From positions 806,001 to 870,000 of the forward strand of contig NZ_VFPA01000003.1 in NCBI RefSeq assembly GCF_006716445.1: a stretch of 64,000 bases of DNA, in the 5' to 3' direction. Under the pieces are notes generated by a model. The model had not been told where the DNA came from, searched no databases, and worked only from the letters and a program-made list of their open reading frames with translations. This stretch comes from Pseudonocardia kunmingensis (GTDB lineage Bacteria; Actinomycetota; Actinomycetes; Mycobacteriales; Pseudonocardiaceae). Below, piece after piece: positions 23,716 to 32,523 of this stretch (the first letter of the stretch is position 1; each line of letters starts with the position of its first letter). The position numbers were made by a program, and so were the translations under genes.

Positions 23716-25004
23716 CCGATCACCCCTTCTACCTCTGCGATGAACCCCTCGGCCGCCTGCCGGGGGTCGAGCCGCCCGAAGAGCACCTGCTCGTTGAACC
23801 GGGCGAAGATCTCGGCGACCTCACCGGCCCCGATCGGCGGAGCGTTCATCCCGTCCTGGACGGTGGGGCCGACCTCGGTGAGGAACTGCGCGGCGCGCCG
23901 GTCCGCGTCCGTGAAGTGCGCGTCGAGCGCGGCCCGCACGTCGGTGTTGGCGGGCAGGCCGCGGTCGGACAGCATCAGCCGGCCCGCGTCGACGTCGTTC
24001 AGCAGGAAGTCGACCAGCAGCGCCGCTTCCTCCGGGTGCTCGGTGTCGGCGGAGATCGCGTAGTACATCGACGGCTTGAAGTACGTGCCGGTCCGCTCGC
24101 CCGTGGTCTCCCCGGGCATCCGCAGCAGCTCCAGCTGACGGCCCGAACGCTCCTCGGTGGCGCCGAGCTGGCTGGTCCACCACACACCCATGCCGCCGGT
24201 GCCGGTGGCCATCAGCGACTGCGTCGTGTCGGCGTTGATCTCCACCGAGCGGGACGCGGGCGGGTTGCCGCCCGCGGCGCGCATGTCCGCCGCCCGCTGC
24301 CACCACTGCGCCAGCGTCTCCGGGGAGAACCCGAGCCCGCCGTCCGCCGTGTAGAGCTCCTCGCCGCGCTGGCGCGCGAAGACCGCGAAGCCGACCTCGG
24401 TGAACCCGTAGTCCTGCGCGCCGTAGGTGCCCTCCGGGCTGCCCGCGGTGATCGCGTTCGCGACCTGCGCGTAGTCGTCCCACGACCACGTGGCGTCGTC
24501 CGGCATCGGCACACCGGCCTGCACGAACACCGCCGGGTCGGCGAGGATCGCGGCCGCGACGATCCCGGTCGGCAGCCCGTACAGCTCCCCGTCGAGCTCC
24601 CCCGCCCGCGCGACGCTCGGGTCGAGCGCGCTCGTGTCGATCGTCGCGGCGAGGTCGTCGAGGTTCGCCAGACTCCCGCGCGAGCCGTACTCGCGCAGGT
24701 AGCGCTCCTCCTGGGTCATGACGTCCGGGGTGTCGCCCGCCGCGGTGGTCGTGGCGAGCTTGTCCCAGTACCCGCCCCAGTCGGTGTACTCGCCCTGCAC
24801 CGTGATCCCCGGGTGCTTCTGCTCGAACAGGTCGAGGATCTGCTCGGTGGTCGCGTGCCGGTTGTCGTTGCCCCACCAGGAGAAGCGCAGCTCCACGGGG
24901 CCGTCGTCCTGGCTCCCGGCGCCGGTCCCGCAGGCCGCGAGCGCGGCGGAGAGGGCCAGGGCGGCGCACGCCAGTGACACCGGGCGCACCTTCCGGTCGA
25001 TCAT
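23712..25004 (-). CDS. Sugar ABC transporter substrate-binding lipoprotein, paralogue A
   Basis: This 430-aa type 1 extracellular solute-binding protein has a lipoprotein signal ending LAAC (Cys25). The mature start LRFSWWGNDNRHATTEQIL and the second lobe (WSWDDYAQVANAI, GGMGVWWTSQLG) fit the UgpB/MalE family. An AAGGAG lies 6 nt before ATG 25004. A second binding protein of equal length with the same FSWWGND motif is two genes upstream, so one permease pair may use two receptors. Confidence 0.9.
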   Translation of the reverse strand: MIDRKVRPVSLACAALALSAALAACGTGAGSQDDGPVELRFSWWGNDNRHATTEQILDLFEQKHPGITVQGEYTDWGGYWDKLATTTAAGDTPDVMTQEERYLREYGSRGSLANLDDLAATIDTSALDPSVARAGELDGELYGLPTGIVAAAILADPAVFVQAGVPMPDDATWSWDDYAQVANAITAGSPEGTYGAQDYGFTEVGFAVFARQRGEELYTADGGLGFSPETLAQWWQRAADMRAAGGNPPASRSVEINADTTQSLMATGTGGMGVWWTSQLGATEERSGRQLELLRMPGETTGERTGTYFKPSMYYAISADTEHPEEAALLVDFLLNDVDAGRLMLSDRGLPANTDVRAALDAHFTDADRRAAQFLTEVGPTVQDGMNAPPIGAGEVAEIFARFNEQVLFGRLDPRQAAEGFIAEVEGVIG

Positions 25005-25018
25005 GCTGCTCCTTCGTC

Positions 25019-27085
25019 TCATGGCGCAGGCACGAACCCCTCGTGCCGCACGCTCCAGGTGCCGTCGCGGGGGAAGCCGGGCGCGTCGCCGCTGCCGTCC
25101 CACCCGGCCGCCATCAGCGCCACGGCGGCGAGCAGGCCGCCGTTGCCGGGCAGGTAGACCGGCAGGTCGGCGCTCTGGCGGTTGTGGCCGCTGCGCACGT
25201 GCCGGTTCTTGGGCGTGTCCCGCAGCAACGCGGCCACCGCCGTCTCCGGCTCGTGCAGGCGGGTGGCGGTCATCGCGAGCGCGGGGAAGTCCCAGCCCCA
25301 CGTGCTCTCCCAGTCCCAGTCGGCGAGCACCGCGCGCAGGGTGGCCGCGACGAGCGCGGGATCGACGACGTCGGTCGCGGGTACGACGCCGAGGGCGTAG
25401 ACCATCGAGGGGTGGTCGGCGCGGACCGTGAACGGCTCGATGCCGATCGCGGCGTACCGCCCGTCGCGGACCAGCGGCCGGGCCATCCCCTTCGCCACCT
25501 CGTCCCACAGCGGCTCGGGCGGCCGACCGGCCCGCACCCGCCACTCCTTCGCCACGCCCAGCGCCCAGGACCAGTACGCCAGCTCGAACGGCGGGTTGGT
25601 CGCGCGGTCCCGGACGTCGGCGTAGCTCTCCTGGGCCGGGACCAGCGGCGGGCCGAGCGCGTACCCGTCCGGCGTCGGTTCGGCGACATCGGCCATGAAC
25701 CACGCGGTGGCCTCCACCAGATCGCCCCAGCGGCCGGCCTCCGGGCCGCCCGCCCGGCGCAGCAGCTCGGCCAGGTGGATCACGTGCGGCTGCTGCCACA
25801 GCAGGAACGGACCGATGTGGCTCGGGCTCTCCCGGCCGTCCGGCCCGACCTGCTTGGGCCAGCGCGCCCCGCGGCAGCCCTGCCGGCGCGCGGTCTCCCG
25901 CGCGACCGGCAGGATCCGCCGGTAGAAGTCCGTGCTGCGGGCCAGCAGGTCCGGTCGGCCCCACAGCGCGAAGTGCGCCGCGTGCCACCAGTGCATCTCC
26001 AGGTGGAACCGGCCGCGCCAGCTGTTGCACGTCAACCCGGTCTCCTGCGGCGGCAGCGAGCCGGCGCACTGGATCGCCGTGAGGTACTGCGAGAGCACCA
26101 CCCGCCGTTCGAGTTCCTCGGCCCGCGGGTCGGTGCTGCCGGCCAGGTCGAGCGCCGCGCCCCGGCTCCAGAACGCGGGCCAGTGCCGGGCCGAGGCCGC
26201 GAACACCGTGGCGGCATCCGGCGGCTCCGCGGGTGGCGCTTTGCCGAACGCCAGTACCAGCTCCAGCTCCGCGGCGTCGGCCTCGACGACGAGCTCGTGC
26301 TCGCCCGTGGTGCGGACCGCGGCACCGTCGGCCCGCACCCGCACGACGTGGAGCGGGGCGTCGGCGCCGTCGAACAGGCGGTGCACGAGCACCCCGCCCG
26401 GCAGCGGCTCGACGCGCGAGGCGTGCGCGTCCGGGCGGGTCCAGTCGGCGGCGTCGCCCCAGGCCTGCGACCCGTACGGGAACGCGATCCGCACCGCGGC
26501 CCCGAGCCCGGCGATCCGCACCGCGAGGACGTCCCGGTCGGGGTGGCAGGCCGTCGTCACGCGCAGGCGCCGCCCCGCGAGCTCGACGTCGCTCTCGATC
26601 ACGCCGGTCCACGGGTCGAGCGTCTGGTGGCACGCGCCCAGCTCGGCCGGGTCCGGAGCGCGGTGGCCGGACCCGTCGCGGAGCACGAGCCCGATGCGGG
26701 CGAGGTCGAGCCGGTGCGGGTTGGCGCGCAGCCAGCGCGTGCCGGCGTCCAGCCGGGACTCGTCCCCGCCGGGCATCGGCGGGCCGTCCACGAAAGCCAC
26801 CTCACCCCGCCACGTCCGGTACGGGCGCAGCGCCTGCGCCAGGTCGGCGCCCTCCGGCGGCGGCACGCTGTGCCAGGCCCACTGCGACTGCGTGCCGAGC
26901 AGCGTGCCGCCGCCGCCCGGGTAGGCATCGGGGAAGGTCTGCAGGCCCGTGACGTCCACGGTCGCGCAGAGCTCCCCGTTGCCGACCGACAGCGGCGCGG
27001 CCGGGTCGATCCCCGTCACCTCGACGACGTGGCGGCGCACCACCGCCCGCCGGTCGATCGGCGGCCCGGGGTCAGGAGACGGCAT
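25019..27085 (-). CDS. Six-hairpin glycosidase-like protein
   Basis: This 688-aa protein has no signal peptide. The N-terminal third has beta-sandwich character (LSVGNGELCATVDVTGLQTFP). The C-terminal two thirds look like an (alpha/alpha)6 barrel: GLTCNSWRGRFHLEMHWWHA, FLLWQQPHVIHLAELL and WESTWGWDFPALAMTATRL. This layout is found in GH65/GH95-type clans, and the conserved ExHWW and WGWD segments hint at the active site. The family number and substrate cannot be fixed by eye. It overlaps the upstream binding-protein gene by 14 bp and likely cleaves the imported oligosaccharide in the cytoplasm. Confidence 0.7.
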   Translation of the reverse strand: MPSPDPGPPIDRRAVVRRHVVEVTGIDPAAPLSVGNGELCATVDVTGLQTFPDAYPGGGGTLLGTQSQWAWHSVPPPEGADLAQALRPYRTWRGEVAFVDGPPMPGGDESRLDAGTRWLRANPHRLDLARIGLVLRDGSGHRAPDPAELGACHQTLDPWTGVIESDVELAGRRLRVTTACHPDRDVLAVRIAGLGAAVRIAFPYGSQAWGDAADWTRPDAHASRVEPLPGGVLVHRLFDGADAPLHVVRVRADGAAVRTTGEHELVVEADAAELELVLAFGKAPPAEPPDAATVFAASARHWPAFWSRGAALDLAGSTDPRAEELERRVVLSQYLTAIQCAGSLPPQETGLTCNSWRGRFHLEMHWWHAAHFALWGRPDLLARSTDFYRRILPVARETARRQGCRGARWPKQVGPDGRESPSHIGPFLLWQQPHVIHLAELLRRAGGPEAGRWGDLVEATAWFMADVAEPTPDGYALGPPLVPAQESYADVRDRATNPPFELAYWSWALGVAKEWRVRAGRPPEPLWDEVAKGMARPLVRDGRYAAIGIEPFTVRADHPSMVYALGVVPATDVVDPALVAATLRAVLADWDWESTWGWDFPALAMTATRLHEPETAVAALLRDTPKNRHVRSGHNRQSADLPVYLPGNGGLLAAVALMAAGWDGSGDAPGFPRDGTWSVRHEGFVPAP

Positions 27086-28364
27086 CGTTGAGCTCGGCGA
27101 CGAGCTGCTGCGCGGCCTCGGCGGGCGGCACCCGGCCGAAGAGCACGGAGTCGTTGAGCCGGGTGACGATCTGCACGCTCTCCGTGGAGCCCGTCGGGCC
27201 GATCACGAAATGGCCGTCGACGAGCTCGCTCATGCGGTCGACGAAGGCGAACTCCACCTTCCGGCTCTCGTCGAGCGAGGCCTCCAGGTGCGCCCGGATC
27301 TCCGGGTTGGCCGGGATGCCGCGGTCGGCCTTGATGAAGTCGGCCGCGCGCGGGTCGGAGACCAGGAAGTCGACCAGCTTCGCCGCGGCCTCGGGGTGGT
27401 CGCTGCGCCGGCTGATCGTGTAGAGCTGCGACGCCTGCAGCCACATGCCCGGGCCCTGCGCCGTGGTCTCCCCCGGTGCGCGGAGCAGCACCAGGTCCGC
27501 GCCGGACGCCTGCCGGTACGCCGACAGCTGGTTCGACCACCCGAACTTCATCGCCGCGAGCCCCTGGCCGATCAGCGACTGCTCGGGGGCCGGCTGGCCG
27601 GCCAGCTCCGCGGTGATGCTGGCGGGCGGGGTGGCCCCGCTCCGCATGAGCCCGGCGGTCATCTCCCACCACCGCTGCGCGGTCTCGGCCTGCAGCGCGA
27701 TGCCGCCCTCGGCGCTGTAGAGGCCCTCGCCGGTGTGCTGGTTCGCGTACAGGTCCAGCACGTCGGGGCTCGTCGGGTCCTCGACCCCGAACGTGCCCTC
27801 CGGGCTGCCCGCGGAGATCTCCGCGGCGATCCGGGAGAAGTCCTCCCAGCTCCAGGCGTTGTCGTCGGGCAGCGGCACGCCGGCTGCCTCGAAGACGGCG
27901 GGGTTCGCGATGAGGCCGTAGGTGTTCACACCGGTCGGCACCGCGAACTGCGTGCCCTCGAAGTTGCCACCGGCCATCGCGTGCTCGTCGAGCGCGGAGA
28001 CGTCGAGGTGCTCGGCGACCTCCGCGAGGTCGAGCAGGACGTTCCGGTCGGCGTACTCGCGGGGGTAGGCGCCGCCCATCGTGATGACGTCCGGCTCGTC
28101 GTTCGCCGCGACGGAGGTGGCGAGCCGGTCGAAGTAGGCGTTGAAGTCGACCGACTCGGTCTCGACCGTGATCCCCGGGTTGGCCGCCTCGAAGGCGTCG
28201 ACGGCCTGGTTGGTGATCTGCGCCCGCTCGTCGTTGCCCCACCAGGAGAACCGGATCGTCACCGACCCGTCGTCACCGGACCCGCCCCCGCTGCAGGCCG
28301 TGGCGAACAGCGCCGCCCCGAGCACGGCCGCCGCCATCCTGGTCGTCCCTCGTGAGGTCGGCAT
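27072..28364 (-). CDS. Sugar ABC transporter substrate-binding lipoprotein, paralogue B
   Basis: The protein has 430 aa, a lipobox ending ATAC (Cys24), and the same opening (TIRFSWWGNDERAQITNQA) and length as paralogue A. Lobe-2 features such as FGWSNQLSAYRQ and the C-terminal NDSVLFGRVPPAEAAQQLV mirror those of A. ATG 28364 follows GGAGTAGGAAG. It is the first gene of the six-gene operon, with a LacI-type operator about 120 bp upstream. Confidence 0.9.
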   Translation of the reverse strand: MPTSRGTTRMAAAVLGAALFATACSGGGSGDDGSVTIRFSWWGNDERAQITNQAVDAFEAANPGITVETESVDFNAYFDRLATSVAANDEPDVITMGGAYPREYADRNVLLDLAEVAEHLDVSALDEHAMAGGNFEGTQFAVPTGVNTYGLIANPAVFEAAGVPLPDDNAWSWEDFSRIAAEISAGSPEGTFGVEDPTSPDVLDLYANQHTGEGLYSAEGGIALQAETAQRWWEMTAGLMRSGATPPASITAELAGQPAPEQSLIGQGLAAMKFGWSNQLSAYRQASGADLVLLRAPGETTAQGPGMWLQASQLYTISRRSDHPEAAAKLVDFLVSDPRAADFIKADRGIPANPEIRAHLEASLDESRKVEFAFVDRMSELVDGHFVIGPTGSTESVQIVTRLNDSVLFGRVPPAEAAQQLVAELNDAVS

Positions 28365-28486
28365 GTCTTCCTACTCCCTGCCACGTCGTTGCGGTCTCGA
28401 AAGCGGTTCCGGCCGGTGGGGAGCGCCGGCCGGCGACGACGCGGAGCCGGGTCCGATCGGACCACGGCGGTGGCGCACGTCTCGAT

Positions 28487-28500
28487 TTACACCGGTGTAA
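28487..28500. promoter_or_regulatory. LacI-type operator of the first sugar operon
   Basis: TTACACCGGTGTAA is a perfect palindrome with a central CG, typical of LacI-family sites. It lies in the 177-bp gap between the lacI-like gene and the binding-protein B gene. A second perfect palindrome, GGTCCGATCGGACC, is at 28450-28463 and may be an accessory site. Confidence 0.6.
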
Positions 28501-28541
28501 GTGCAGCACACGGTCGAGTGACGGGTCAATCCCGGGTCCCC

Positions 28542-29555
28542 TCAGCCCGTCGACTCCCGCACCAGCAGCTCGAACTGCGCCACCCGCTCCTCGCCGCCCG
28601 GTCCGGCGGCCGGCTCCCCGCCGGCCAGCCGCTCGACCAGCAGTTCCACGGCCGTGCGGGCGATCTGCGCGCGGCCGGGCTGCACCGTCGTCAGGCTCGG
28701 ACGCGCGAACCGCCCGTCCTCGATGTCGTCGAAGCCGGCGACGGCGACGTCCTCCGGAACACGCAGCCCGCGCTCGTGGAGCACCCGCATCGCACCGAGC
28801 GCGAGCACGTCGTTGAGGCCGAAGACGGCGTCGAACCCCACCCCGCGGTCCAGCACCTGGCGCATCGCCGCGGCGCCGGTCGTGCGCGACCACCGCAGCG
28901 CCTCGCCCGTGCGCGCGGGGTCGTGCCGGACGCCCGCCTCGTCGAGCGCGTCGAGGAAACCGCGCGTGCGCAGCGAACCCGCGCTCGGCCCGCGCTCGTC
29001 GAACGAGCCGATGACCGCGATCCGGCGCCTGCCGCGGGCCAGCAGGTGCTCGGCCACCGCGCGAGCACCGTCGGCGTTGGCCATCGCGACGTGGTGCACG
29101 CTGCTGTGCAGCGCCCGCTCACCGAGCAGGACGATCGGGTAGTCGACCTCGAGCCGTGCCGCGTCGGCCGGGCGCAGGCCGATCGGGGAGAAGATCAACC
29201 CGTCCGTCATGCGGCGCCGTTCGCTCGCGAGCACCTCCAGCTCCCGCTCCCGCACGCCCCCGGTCTGCTCGACCAGCACCGTGTACCCGCGTTCGGCGGC
29301 CGCCGCGATCACGGCGTCGGACAGCTCGGCGAAGTACGGCAGCGAGAGCTCGGGGACGGCGAGCGCGATCATTCCGGTGGTACCGCGGCTGAGGTTGCGG
29401 GCCGAGAAGTTCATCTGGTACCCGAGCTCGGCGATCGCCGCGAGCACGCGGTCCCGCGTCGCGCTCTTCACGTGCGGGAAGTCGTTGACCACGTTGGACA
29501 CGGTCTTCACCGACACCCCGGCGAGCCGCGCGACGTCGCGCATGGTGGCCGACAC
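28542..29555 (-). CDS. LacI family transcriptional regulator
   Basis: This 337-aa protein has an N-terminal HTH MRDVARLAGVSVKTVSNVVN with the hinge helix SARNLSRGTT, and a periplasmic-binding-like sensor domain (DGLIFSPIG, VAVAGFDDIEDG). GTG 29555 is favoured because GGAGG lies 8 nt upstream; GTG 29585 and ATG 29543 are alternatives. It precedes the sugar operon on the same strand. Palindromes on both sides of the gene suggest that it represses itself and the operon, with a sugar as inducer. Confidence 0.9.
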   Translation of the reverse strand: MSATMRDVARLAGVSVKTVSNVVNDFPHVKSATRDRVLAAIAELGYQMNFSARNLSRGTTGMIALAVPELSLPYFAELSDAVIAAAAERGYTVLVEQTGGVRERELEVLASERRRMTDGLIFSPIGLRPADAARLEVDYPIVLLGERALHSSVHHVAMANADGARAVAEHLLARGRRRIAVIGSFDERGPSAGSLRTRGFLDALDEAGVRHDPARTGEALRWSRTTGAAAMRQVLDRGVGFDAVFGLNDVLALGAMRVLHERGLRVPEDVAVAGFDDIEDGRFARPSLTTVQPGRAQIARTAVELLVERLAGGEPAAGPGGEERVAQFELLVRESTG

Positions 29556-29616
29556 CCGCCCCACCTCCGTGATCCGCCTGTCCACACCGGACCTCGAAAC
29601 CTAGCCCTCCGAATTT

Positions 29617-29632
29617 CGGTAACCGGTTACCG
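29617..29632. promoter_or_regulatory. LacI-type operator upstream of lacI
   Basis: CGGTAACCGGTTACCG is a perfect 16-bp palindrome with a central CG, about 60 bp upstream of the lacI-like gene start. It is a likely autoregulatory site. Its sequence differs from TTACACCGGTGTAA but shares the TAAC/ACCGGT character. Confidence 0.6.
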
Positions 29633-29662
29633 CCCCCGGTCGACGGCCGAGCCGACCCAACC

Positions 29663-29725
29663 CGCACCTTGGAGCCATACCGCTGTTTGAGGCGCTTCAG
29701 AACAGCAGTACGGCTCCAAGGTGCG
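29663..29725. repeat. Dispersed palindromic repeat (GCACCTTGGAGCC family), copy 2
   Basis: The arms CGCACCTTGGAGCC and GGCTCCAAGGTGCG extend to a 23-bp stem with two mismatches. It is located between the end of a small minus-strand gene and the lacI-like promoter. As a terminator it would stop the small gene's transcript before lacI. Confidence 0.72.
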
Positions 29726-29739
29726 CACCGGGGCGGCGC

Positions 29740-30024
29740 TCAGGGGCCGGCGGTCCCGCAGGGGCAGTCGCCGATGCGGCAGCGCGGGTGCGGCGGCGGG
29801 TAGGCGAAGGTCGGCTGGAACGGGATCGCGCCGACCGAGTTGCAGAGCGTGTCAGGGTCCTGGTCGTGGACCCACCCGCCCATCTCCGGCACGTAGTCCC
29901 AGCGGTGGTGCCGGGGGTGGGAGTCCCAGACCGGCGGGTGCTCCTGGGCCTCGGCGGCCGGGGTGCCCGGCGCGACCGGCACCCCGTCGGGTGCGGCGCT
30001 GGGATCCATGTTGGGCGTGACCAC
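29740..30024 (-). CDS. Hypothetical small Pro/His-rich protein
   Basis: This 94-aa product has a Pro/Ala-rich N-terminus, then HPRHHRWDYVPEMGGWVHDQDPD, split here as HPRHHRWDYV and EMGGWVHDQD. The Cys-containing C-terminus is CRIGDCPCG. A metal-binding role is possible from the His and Cys content but unproven. GTG 30024 follows a GAGG. The family is not recognised. A palindromic repeat follows the stop. Confidence 0.5.
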   Translation of the reverse strand: MVTPNMDPSAAPDGVPVAPGTPAAEAQEHPPVWDSHPRHHRWDYVPEMGGWVHDQDPDTLCNSVGAIPFQPTFAYPPPHPRCRIGDCPCGTAGP

Positions 30025-30184
30025 GGGTGGACCTCGCGTTCCTCGAGATCGGCGGGAGGGGCGTCCCAGTAGATCCGTTCCCCTCACGGGTGCGGAACCG
30101 CCGATCGGCTCGCTGCGTCGTCGCGGACCGCTTCCCCGCGACGGTTGCGTCCACCCGTTCGAGTGGCTACCGTCACATCAATCG

Positions 30185-30198
30185 TCGATGCGTATCGA
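30185..30198. promoter_or_regulatory. LacI-type operator upstream of the second lacI gene
   Basis: TCGATGCGTATCGA is a palindrome with one mismatch and is near-identical to the perfect TCGATACGTATCGA at 31275-31288. It sits 22 bp before the regulator's ATG, consistent with autorepression. Confidence 0.65.
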
Positions 30199-30219
30199 TT
30201 CCCGCGGAGGGGGGGCGGC

Positions 30220-31236
30220 ATGGTCACCAGCCGGGACGTCGCCCGTGCCGCGGGGGTCTCGCAGAGCACCGTCTCCTACGTCATGAGCGGGCGCCGCTCG
30301 ATCTCCGAGGAGACCCGCAGGCGCGTGCTCGCGGCGATCGAGGAGCTCACCTACCAGCCCAACGCGGGCGCCCGCGCGCTCGCGAGCCAGCGCACCCAGG
30401 TGATCGGCCTGGTCGTGCGCTTCCGCCCCGGCGCCGACACCACCGGCCTGCTCCCGTTCATCGAGACGATCGCGGGCTGCGCGCGGGCCGAGGACCACGA
30501 CGTCCTGCTCGTCACCGCCGACGAGGGCTCCGAGGGGCTCACCCGGCTGGCCGGGCGCGCGCTCTGCGACGCGATCGTGATGATGGACATCGAGGCCGCG
30601 GACCCGCGGATCCCGGTGGCCGCGGCCCTGCGCGTGCCGGTGATCCTCATCGGGGTCCCGGACGACAACGCGGGCCTGCACTGCGTCGACGTCGACTTCG
30701 CCGCGGCCGGACGGCTCGCCGTCGGCGAGGCGGCCGCCGCCGGGCACGAGCGGATCGTGGTGATCGGGCACGCCCCGGACGTCGTGACCCGTGGCATCAA
30801 CTTCGTGCACCGCTTCGAGGAGGGCGCCGCGGAGGCCGCCCGGTCGCACGGCGTCGCCCTGGAGATGGTGAGCCCGGTCGAGCCGAACCGCGCGGGCGCC
30901 GAGGCGGCCGTCGCCGAGGCGCTGCACCGGGGTGGCCCCCGCACGGGCCTGGTCGTGCCGAACTCCCCCGCCGTGCAACCGGTGCTGCAGGCCCTGCTCG
31001 ACCGCAGGCTCGTGCCGGGCCGCGACGTCACGCTCGTCGGCCTGTGCACCGACGCCGTCGCCGAGGCGAGCACCCCGGCCGTCACGAACGTGTCGCTCGA
31101 GCCGCGCGACGTCTCACGCCGCGCGATGCAGATCCTGTTCCGCCTGCTCGACCGCGCGGCAGAGCCTCCTGCCGAGCTCGTCGAGCTGATCCCCCCGCGG
31201 CTCACCCGCCGCGAGACCACGCTGCCCGCCCCCTGA
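30220..31236 (+). CDS. LacI family transcriptional regulator
   Basis: The protein has 338 aa: HTH VTSRDVARAAGVSQSTVSYVMSG split as helices 1-3, hinge NAGARALASQRT, and a sugar-binding sensor domain. The ATG at 30220 follows GGAGGGGG. It heads the same strand as the binding protein, permeases, ThuA and dehydrogenase genes. The two matched operators, one before it and one before the transporter operon, point to local control. Confidence 0.9.
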   Translation: MVTSRDVARAAGVSQSTVSYVMSGRRSISEETRRRVLAAIEELTYQPNAGARALASQRTQVIGLVVRFRPGADTTGLLPFIETIAGCARAEDHDVLLVTADEGSEGLTRLAGRALCDAIVMMDIEAADPRIPVAAALRVPVILIGVPDDNAGLHCVDVDFAAAGRLAVGEAAAAGHERIVVIGHAPDVVTRGINFVHRFEEGAAEAARSHGVALEMVSPVEPNRAGAEAAVAEALHRGGPRTGLVVPNSPAVQPVLQALLDRRLVPGRDVTLVGLCTDAVAEASTPAVTNVSLEPRDVSRRAMQILFRLLDRAAEPPAELVELIPPRLTRRETTLPAP

Positions 31237-31274
31237 CGACACGCCCGCCACGGCGGGCCGCCGCACGTCGGCAA

Positions 31275-31288
31275 TCGATACGTATCGA
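31275..31288. promoter_or_regulatory. LacI-type operator of the second sugar operon
   Basis: TCGATACGTATCGA is a perfect palindrome with a central CG, 14 bp before the binding-protein gene. The matching site at 30185-30198 supports control by the adjacent LacI-type regulator. Confidence 0.7.
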
Positions 31289-31302
31289 CGGAAGGACCGG
31301 AG

Positions 31303-32523
31303 ATGGCTCGACGAGGAGCAGTAACGGGAACGGTCGCGCTGGTCGCGGCCGCGGCGCTCGGCCTCAGCGCGTGTGGCGGGGGCGGCGGAGGCGGTGGCGG
31401 CGACGTCACCTCGATCCGCGTCCTCGACTACTACAACAACGAGCCCGACCGCACCGTCTACGCGCAGAAGCTCGACGCGTGCGGGCAGCAGGCGGGCGTC
31501 ACGATCGAGCGCGAGGTCGTGCCCGGCGACTCCCTCATCTCGAAGGTGCTGCAGCAGGCCTCGTCGCGCACGCTGCCGGACGTCCTGATGCTCGACAACC
31601 CGGACCTGCAGCAGATCGCCTCCACCGGCGCGCTGGCCCCGCTCTCCGACTTCGGGCTCGCGGCCGACGGCTACGCGGACGGTGTGGTGAGCGCGTCGAC
31701 GTTCGACGGTCAGCTCTACGGCCTGCAGCCGGTCACGAACTCACTCGGCCTGTTCTACAACGTCGACATGCTCGCCGAGGCCGGCATCGCGCCGCCGACC
31801 ACGTGGGACGAGCTGAAGACGGCGGCCGCCGCACTCACGCAGGGCGAGCGCTACGGCGTCGCGTTCTCCGCGGTGGCCGACTACGAAGGGGCCTGGCAGT
31901 TCCTGCCGTTCATGTGGACCAACGGCGGGGACGAGACGAACATCGCCGGCCCCGAGGTGGCCGAGGCGCTGCAGCTCTGGGTCGACCTCGTGGACTCGGG
32001 ATCGGCGTCGCGCTCGGTGCTGAACTGGCGGCAGGCCGACGTGAAGGACCAGTTCGCGGCGGGCAACGCGGCGATGATGATCAACGGGCCGTGGCAGTTC
32101 CCGGCCCTCGACGAGGTGGAGGGCCTCAACTACGAGGTCGCGCCGATCCCGGTGCCGCAGGCCGGTGACACCCTGATCGCCCCGCTCGGCGGCGAGACCT
32201 GGACGCTCCCGCAGACCGGCGACCCCGCCCGCCAGGCCAAGGGCGCCGAGATCATCGCCTGCCTGAACACTGACGAGAACCAGATCGCCCTGGCCACCGA
32301 GCGCACCACGGTGCCCACCAAGACCGCGCTGCGCGAGCAGTTCGTCGCGCAGGTGCCGCGGATGGAGGCGTTCACCGACCTCGTGCAGGACGCCCGCGCC
32401 CGCACCGGCAAGCTCGGCGCCGAGTGGCCCGCCACGGCCACCCGCATCTACACGGCCGTGCAGACCGCGATCACCGGCGGCGCCACCCCGCAGCAGGCGC
32501 TGCAGCAGGCCCAGGATGGCTGA
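31303..32523 (+). CDS. Sugar ABC transporter substrate-binding lipoprotein
   Basis: This 406-aa lipoprotein has a lipobox LSAC (Cys24) followed by a run of Gly. It is a type 1 solute-binding protein with SIRVLDYYNNEPDRTVYAQ at the mature N-terminus, the hinge-region motif TSLGLFYN-like NSLGLFYNVDMLAEAGI, and AAMMINGPWQFPAL. AAGGACCGGAG precedes the ATG. It is the first gene of a permease-permease-ThuA-dehydrogenase operon with 8-bp or smaller overlaps. Confidence 0.92.
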   Translation: MARRGAVTGTVALVAAAALGLSACGGGGGGGGGDVTSIRVLDYYNNEPDRTVYAQKLDACGQQAGVTIEREVVPGDSLISKVLQQASSRTLPDVLMLDNPDLQQIASTGALAPLSDFGLAADGYADGVVSASTFDGQLYGLQPVTNSLGLFYNVDMLAEAGIAPPTTWDELKTAAAALTQGERYGVAFSAVADYEGAWQFLPFMWTNGGDETNIAGPEVAEALQLWVDLVDSGSASRSVLNWRQADVKDQFAAGNAAMMINGPWQFPALDEVEGLNYEVAPIPVPQAGDTLIAPLGGETWTLPQTGDPARQAKGAEIIACLNTDENQIALATERTTVPTKTALREQFVAQVPRMEAFTDLVQDARARTGKLGAEWPATATRIYTAVQTAITGGATPQQALQQAQDG

